Shown: piece by piece, positions 61,211 to 64,000 of the stretch
Layout: every line of letters starts with the position of its first letter
Numbering within the stretch: the stretch's first letter is position 1
Assembly (NCBI RefSeq): GCF_000212815.1
Contig: NZ_GL890985.1
Span: 661,729 to 725,728 of the forward strand
Direction: 5' to 3'
Source of the DNA: Streptococcus sanguinis SK49
Lineage (GTDB): Bacteria > Bacillota > Bacilli > Lactobacillales > Streptococcaceae
DNA: 64,000 bases
Made by a program: the position numbers and the translations under genes
Notes under the pieces: model-generated
Database searches by the model: none
Seen by the model: only the letters and a program-made list of their open reading frames with translations
Told to the model about the DNA's origin: nothing

Positions 61211-61441
61211 ATGGAATCACATTTAGTTAGAATTATTAACCGCTTAGAAGCTATGGCTAAGGATGGCGGAAATTTGAAACGTAATTTTGAGCGTGAAGGA
61301 GTGGTTGTAGCAGAAGTAGCTTACAGTTATGACGAAGAAAACGGCTCTGTCTTCACCTTGCGTGATGTTGCAGCGCGTGAGACCTATACTTTCGACAGCA
61401 TCGATTTGATTGCAATGGAAATTTATGAATTACTCTACTAA
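61211..61441 (+). CDS. DUF1797 family protein (YkuJ-like)
   Basis: 76 aa ('HLVRIINRLEAMAKDGGNLKRNFEREG', 'FTLRDVAARETYTFDSIDLIAMEIYELL'), a small conserved firmicute family with a known fold but no known role. RBS AGGAG lies upstream, with a -10-like TGGTAAAAT about 30 bp earlier. Own terminator. Confidence 0.88.
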   Translation: MESHLVRIINRLEAMAKDGGNLKRNFEREGVVVAEVAYSYDEENGSVFTLRDVAARETYTFDSIDLIAMEIYELLY

Positions 61442-61466
61442 AAAGCACTTAGCTGCTTTTTATTTT
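61438..61466 (+). terminator. Terminator of the DUF1797 gene
   Basis: AAAAGCA / TGCTTTT hairpin with TATTTTTG tail directly after the stop codon. Confidence 0.8.
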
Positions 61467-61592
61467 TGCACTTTTTATCTTGTTTTGAAAAAGATTTAGT
61501 AGGTCTGAAAATTTTACCACTAGCTGCCAATGAATCCTCGTCTTATAACCTTGTATAAGAAAAAGTTATAGGCTGGGCACAGTTTTTTTTGG

Positions 61593-61598
61593 TATAAT
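61593..61598 (+). promoter_or_regulatory. folD -10
   Basis: TTGGTATAAT with TATAAT at 61593-61598, 32 bp before folD; upstream T-rich sequence, no clear -35. Confidence 0.55.
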
Positions 61599-61630
61599 GA
61601 AAAAGATAATGAAAAAGAAATGAGAATGAC

Positions 61631-62485
61631 ATGGCCCAGATTATTGATGGTAGAGGTTTGGCAGAGAAGCTTCAGAAAAAATTAGCCGAAAAAACGGCTC
61701 GCCTCAAAGAAAAGACAGGTCAGGTACCGGGCTTGGTAGTGATTGTAGTGGGAAATAATCCAGCCAGTCAAATCTACGTGCGTAATAAAGAGCGCTCAGC
61801 CTTGGCGGCAGGATTTCGGAGTAAGGTAGAACGTCTGCCAGAAGAGACCAGCCAGGAAGAACTCTTGGGCTTGATTGAAACTTATAATCAAAATCCTGAC
61901 TGGCATGGGATTTTGGTCCAGCTGCCCTTGCCTGAGCATATCGATGATGAAGCTGTGCTGCTGGCCATTGATCCAGACAAGGATGTTGATGGCTTTCATC
62001 CGCTTAATATGGGCAAGCTATGGAGCGGCCATCCGGTTATGATTCCGGCTACTCCTGCGGGCATTATGGCAATGTTCCATGAATATGGCGTTGAACTGGA
62101 AGGCAAGCGAGCGGTCGTCATCGGGCGGAGTAATATTGTTGGTAAGCCCATGGCTCAGCTGCTTTTGGCTAAGAATGCGACGGTTACTCTAACACATTCG
62201 CGGACCCACAATCTAGCCAAGACTGCTAAGCGGGCAGATATTTTGGTGGTGGCTATCGGACGTGGACATTTTGTGACCAAGGACTTTGTCAAGGAAGGGG
62301 CTGTTGTCATTGACGTCGGGATGAACCGAGATGAAAATGGCAAGCTGATTGGCGATGTTAAGTTTGATGAAGTGTCTGAACTCGCCAGTCTGATTACCCC
62401 TGTACCTGGAGGTGTTGGGCCTATGACCATTACCATGCTGATGGAGCAGACCTACCAGGCCTTTAAACGGAGTCTTGAATCATGA
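61631..62485 (+). CDS. folD: Methylenetetrahydrofolate dehydrogenase/cyclohydrolase FolD
   Basis: 284 aa. The catalytic Lys is in '[12 protein letters not shown]', with '[12 protein letters not shown]', '[11 protein letters not shown]' and NADP motif '[17 protein letters not shown]', closing with '[16 protein letters not shown]'. It interconverts 5,10-methylene- and 10-formyl-tetrahydrofolate. It overlaps the HAD gene by ATGA. Confidence 0.96.
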   Translation: MAQIIDGRGLAEKLQKKLAEKTARLKEKTGQVPGLVVIVVGNNPASQIYVRNKERSALAAGFRSKVERLPEETSQEELLGLIETYNQNPDWHGILVQLPLPEHIDDEAVLLAIDPDKDVDGFHPLNMGKLWSGHPVMIPATPAGIMAMFHEYGVELEGKRAVVIGRSNIVGKPMAQLLLAKNATVTLTHSRTHNLAKTAKRADILVVAIGRGHFVTKDFVKEGAVVIDVGMNRDENGKLIGDVKFDEVSELASLITPVPGGVGPMTITMLMEQTYQAFKRSLES

Positions 62486-63255
62486 AATTTGTTTTTGATT
62501 TGGATGGGACCTTGTCCTTTGATTATATGACGATTGATGAGGAGATTAAGCAGGTTCTGATGACGGCTCCTCAGTTTGGGCATGAAGTTCTGTTTGCTTC
62601 GGCGCGCTCCTATCGAGATTGTCTGGGACTATTAGGTCCGGAATTGAGCCAGCAGATAGTGATTGGTCTGAACGGCGGAGTGGCTTATCAAGATGAACAG
62701 CTGATTTTTGAGCGTCAGCTGCATCAGTCAAGTTATCAAGCCATTCTAGATACTTGTTTGACCTATAATTTGCCTTTTTTCGTTGATAATACTTTTGACT
62801 ACAGCGGCCAGATTTTAGAAAAAATCCCTTTTATTGCCAGTGTAGATCCTCTCAAGCGGGCAAGACGACTGGAACTGACTGAACTCCAGCATCCTATTAA
62901 GCTTGTTATTTACATGGGGAATCATGAGCAGCTCTTAGATGATATACAGGCTCGTTTTGCAAACTTGCCTAACCTGAGTCTAGACTATCATGAACATGAG
63001 AAATGTTTTTATGTCAACCCGGCTGAAACCAATAAAGCTTCAACTGTAAAGGAATTATGCGGTTCGGATTATGTGGCTTTTGGTAATGATCAAAATGATA
63101 TCCAGCTCTTTAAGAATTCTCTCTATGCTGTGCAGGTTGGTGATTTCCCAGGCTTGAGCGATTATGCGGATGAGCAGGTCGCCTTTCAGGAAAATTTACC
63201 CAAGGCAGTCGCAGCAAGAATCTTACAAAAATTTGCAGATTTCCGAAGAAAATAA
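62482..63255 (+). CDS. HAD superfamily (Cof-type) phosphatase
   Basis: 257 aa. Motif I '[10 protein letters not shown]' at residues 4-13, a type IIB cap in the middle and motif IV '[12 protein letters not shown]' near 195-205. Acts on sugar or nucleotide phosphates; the substrate is not evident. It overlaps folD by 4 bp, so the two are co-translated. Confidence 0.9.
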   Translation: MKFVFDLDGTLSFDYMTIDEEIKQVLMTAPQFGHEVLFASARSYRDCLGLLGPELSQQIVIGLNGGVAYQDEQLIFERQLHQSSYQAILDTCLTYNLPFFVDNTFDYSGQILEKIPFIASVDPLKRARRLELTELQHPIKLVIYMGNHEQLLDDIQARFANLPNLSLDYHEHEKCFYVNPAETNKASTVKELCGSDYVAFGNDQNDIQLFKNSLYAVQVGDFPGLSDYADEQVAFQENLPKAVAARILQKFADFRRK

Positions 63256-63267
63256 CTTTCTTGCGAT

Positions 63268-63295
63268 ACGAGGCACCTGTTTAGGTGCCTTTTGG
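63268..63295 (+). terminator. Terminator after the HAD gene
   Basis: AGGCACC (63271-63277) / GGTGCCT (63284-63290), short T tail. A -10-like TGTATAAT (TATAAT at 63298-63303) follows and probably drives the next gene. Confidence 0.65.
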
Positions 63296-63362
63296 TGTAT
63301 AATGAAGATAGGTTTGGTCATCTTGAGACCAGTGCAGGATGAAGTTGGTCTAGGAGAATATC

Positions 63363-64000
63363 ATGTCAAAAAATGCTGAAAATATTTTAAAAAGAGTTAT
63401 TAGGGTACGTCCCTTGGATAGTCACAAAGGTGACTACGGCCGTCTCTTATTGATTGGGGGGACCTATCCTTATGGGGGCGCCATTATCATGGCAGCTTTA
63501 GCGGTGGTCAATAGCGGAGCAGGTCTGGTGACTGTTGCTACAGATAGAGAAAATATCGCCCCTCTGCATAGTCATCTAACGGAGGCTATGGCCTTTGACC
63601 TAGAGGAGCAAGACCGATTGACAGAGCAGCTGGCTAAATCAGATGTAGTTTTGATTGGTCCAGGCCTAGCAGAGAATCAACTAGGTCTAGATATCCTACA
63701 AAAGGTTGTCCAGACTGTGGCAGAGCAGCAGATTCTCATTATGGATGGCGGAGCCATTTCACTCTTTAGCAAAGGAGCTTTGCCATTTCCAAAAGCTCAA
63801 ACAGTTTTTACCCCTCACCAGAAGGAGTGGGAAGGCTTATCGGGTTTGAGCTTGTCAGATCAGACAGCGGCAGCCAATCAGGCGGCGGTCAATCAGCTAC
63901 CTTTGGGCAGTATTGTTGTGCAGAAAAAGCATGGGACGACCATCTATCAAAGTGGGCAAGAGCAGGTCTTTGAGCTGACAGTAGGAGGACCTTATCAGGC
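63363..64000 (+). CDS. nnrD: ADP/ATP-dependent NAD(P)H-hydrate dehydratase, 5' part
   Basis: The open frame from ATG 63363 (AGGAG 9 bp upstream) runs off the window after 212 codons. 'HKGDYGRLLLIGGTYPYGGAIIMAALA' is the YjeF C-terminal (ribokinase-like) domain start, and 'DVVLIGPGLAEN', 'LIMDGGAISLF' and 'VFTPHQKEWEGLSG' continue it. It repairs hydrated NADH/NADPH. The epimerase domain is absent, so this is the stand-alone dehydratase form. Confidence 0.9.
   Translation, partial: MSKNAENILKRVIRVRPLDSHKGDYGRLLLIGGTYPYGGAIIMAALAVVNSGAGLVTVATDRENIAPLHSHLTEAMAFDLEEQDRLTEQLAKSDVVLIGPGLAENQLGLDILQKVVQTVAEQQILIMDGGAISLFSKGALPFPKAQTVFTPHQKEWEGLSGLSLSDQTAAANQAAVNQLPLGSIVVQKKHGTTIYQSGQEQVFELTVGGPYQ

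Overview
The window comes from a low-GC Gram-positive chromosome and is almost certainly a Streptococcus of the sanguinis/mitis side of the genus. The evidence is the complete streptococcal division cluster (murD-murG-divIB-ftsA-ftsZ-ylmE-sepF-ylmG-ylmH-divIVA-ileS), the glycerol oxidase type glpK-glpO-glpF operon, the ComX-box prepilin peptidase of the competence regulon, SepM, Dpr with a PerR box, ClpE with a CtsR box, and many genus-specific DUF proteins (DUF960, DUF1827, DUF1912, DUF3165, DUF5960). No rRNA, insertion sequence, prophage or CRISPR array was seen.

Layout. 1-570: tRNA-Arg(ACG), tRNA-Pro(TGG) and a short non-coding stretch. 588-4660: DUF960, a DUF402 nucleotide phosphatase, recX, an APH(3')-like kinase and, divergently, rlmD. 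4856-10616: glycerol uptake and oxidation (glpF, glpO, glpK, read leftwards) with an Mga-type regulator upstream. 10870-12745: a DUF1858/DUF438/DUF1912 operon. 12742-18226: a valine T-box (specifier GUU) that heads an operon of a flavin-reductase pseudogene, a GNAT acetyltransferase, an AT-rich orphan membrane protein and finally valS. 18230-20560: an AT-rich accessory spot holding an OLD/AriAB-like ATPase-TOPRIM protein and the wreck of a RelBE-type toxin-antitoxin pair. 20564-23370: a four-gene SOS mutagenesis cassette (HdiR/LexA-like repressor, Y-family polymerase, YolD-like, DUF5960) with a clear operator. 23446-28440: rsmD-coaD-sepM and yutD-rlmN-vanZ.

28480-36650 is the tryptophan region. 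It has one tryptophan T-box in front of an extra trpB, a second related T-box, then trpEGDCFBA with a normal trpB. 36620-39771: cclA (ComX box), dpr (PerR box), yqgQ, a cysteine-less rhodanese, a small membrane protein and a pseudouridine synthase. 39952-54949: typA, DUF3165, the division/wall cluster and ileS behind an isoleucine T-box (specifier AUC). 55086-64000: a divergent MarR/GNAT pair, DUF1827, a Nudix enzyme, a WYL regulator, a GyrI-like protein, clpE, DUF1797, folD, a HAD phosphatase, and the start of an NAD(P)H-hydrate dehydratase gene that runs off the window.

Most of the window is conserved housekeeping DNA. The parts most worth a second look are the orphan ATPase-TOPRIM gene beside a dead toxin-antitoxin locus, the orphan membrane protein wedged between a T-box and valS, and the duplicated T-box/trpB arrangement followed by a possible T-box-independent promoter. 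All calls rest on reading the sequence and recalling protein families; no database search was run.
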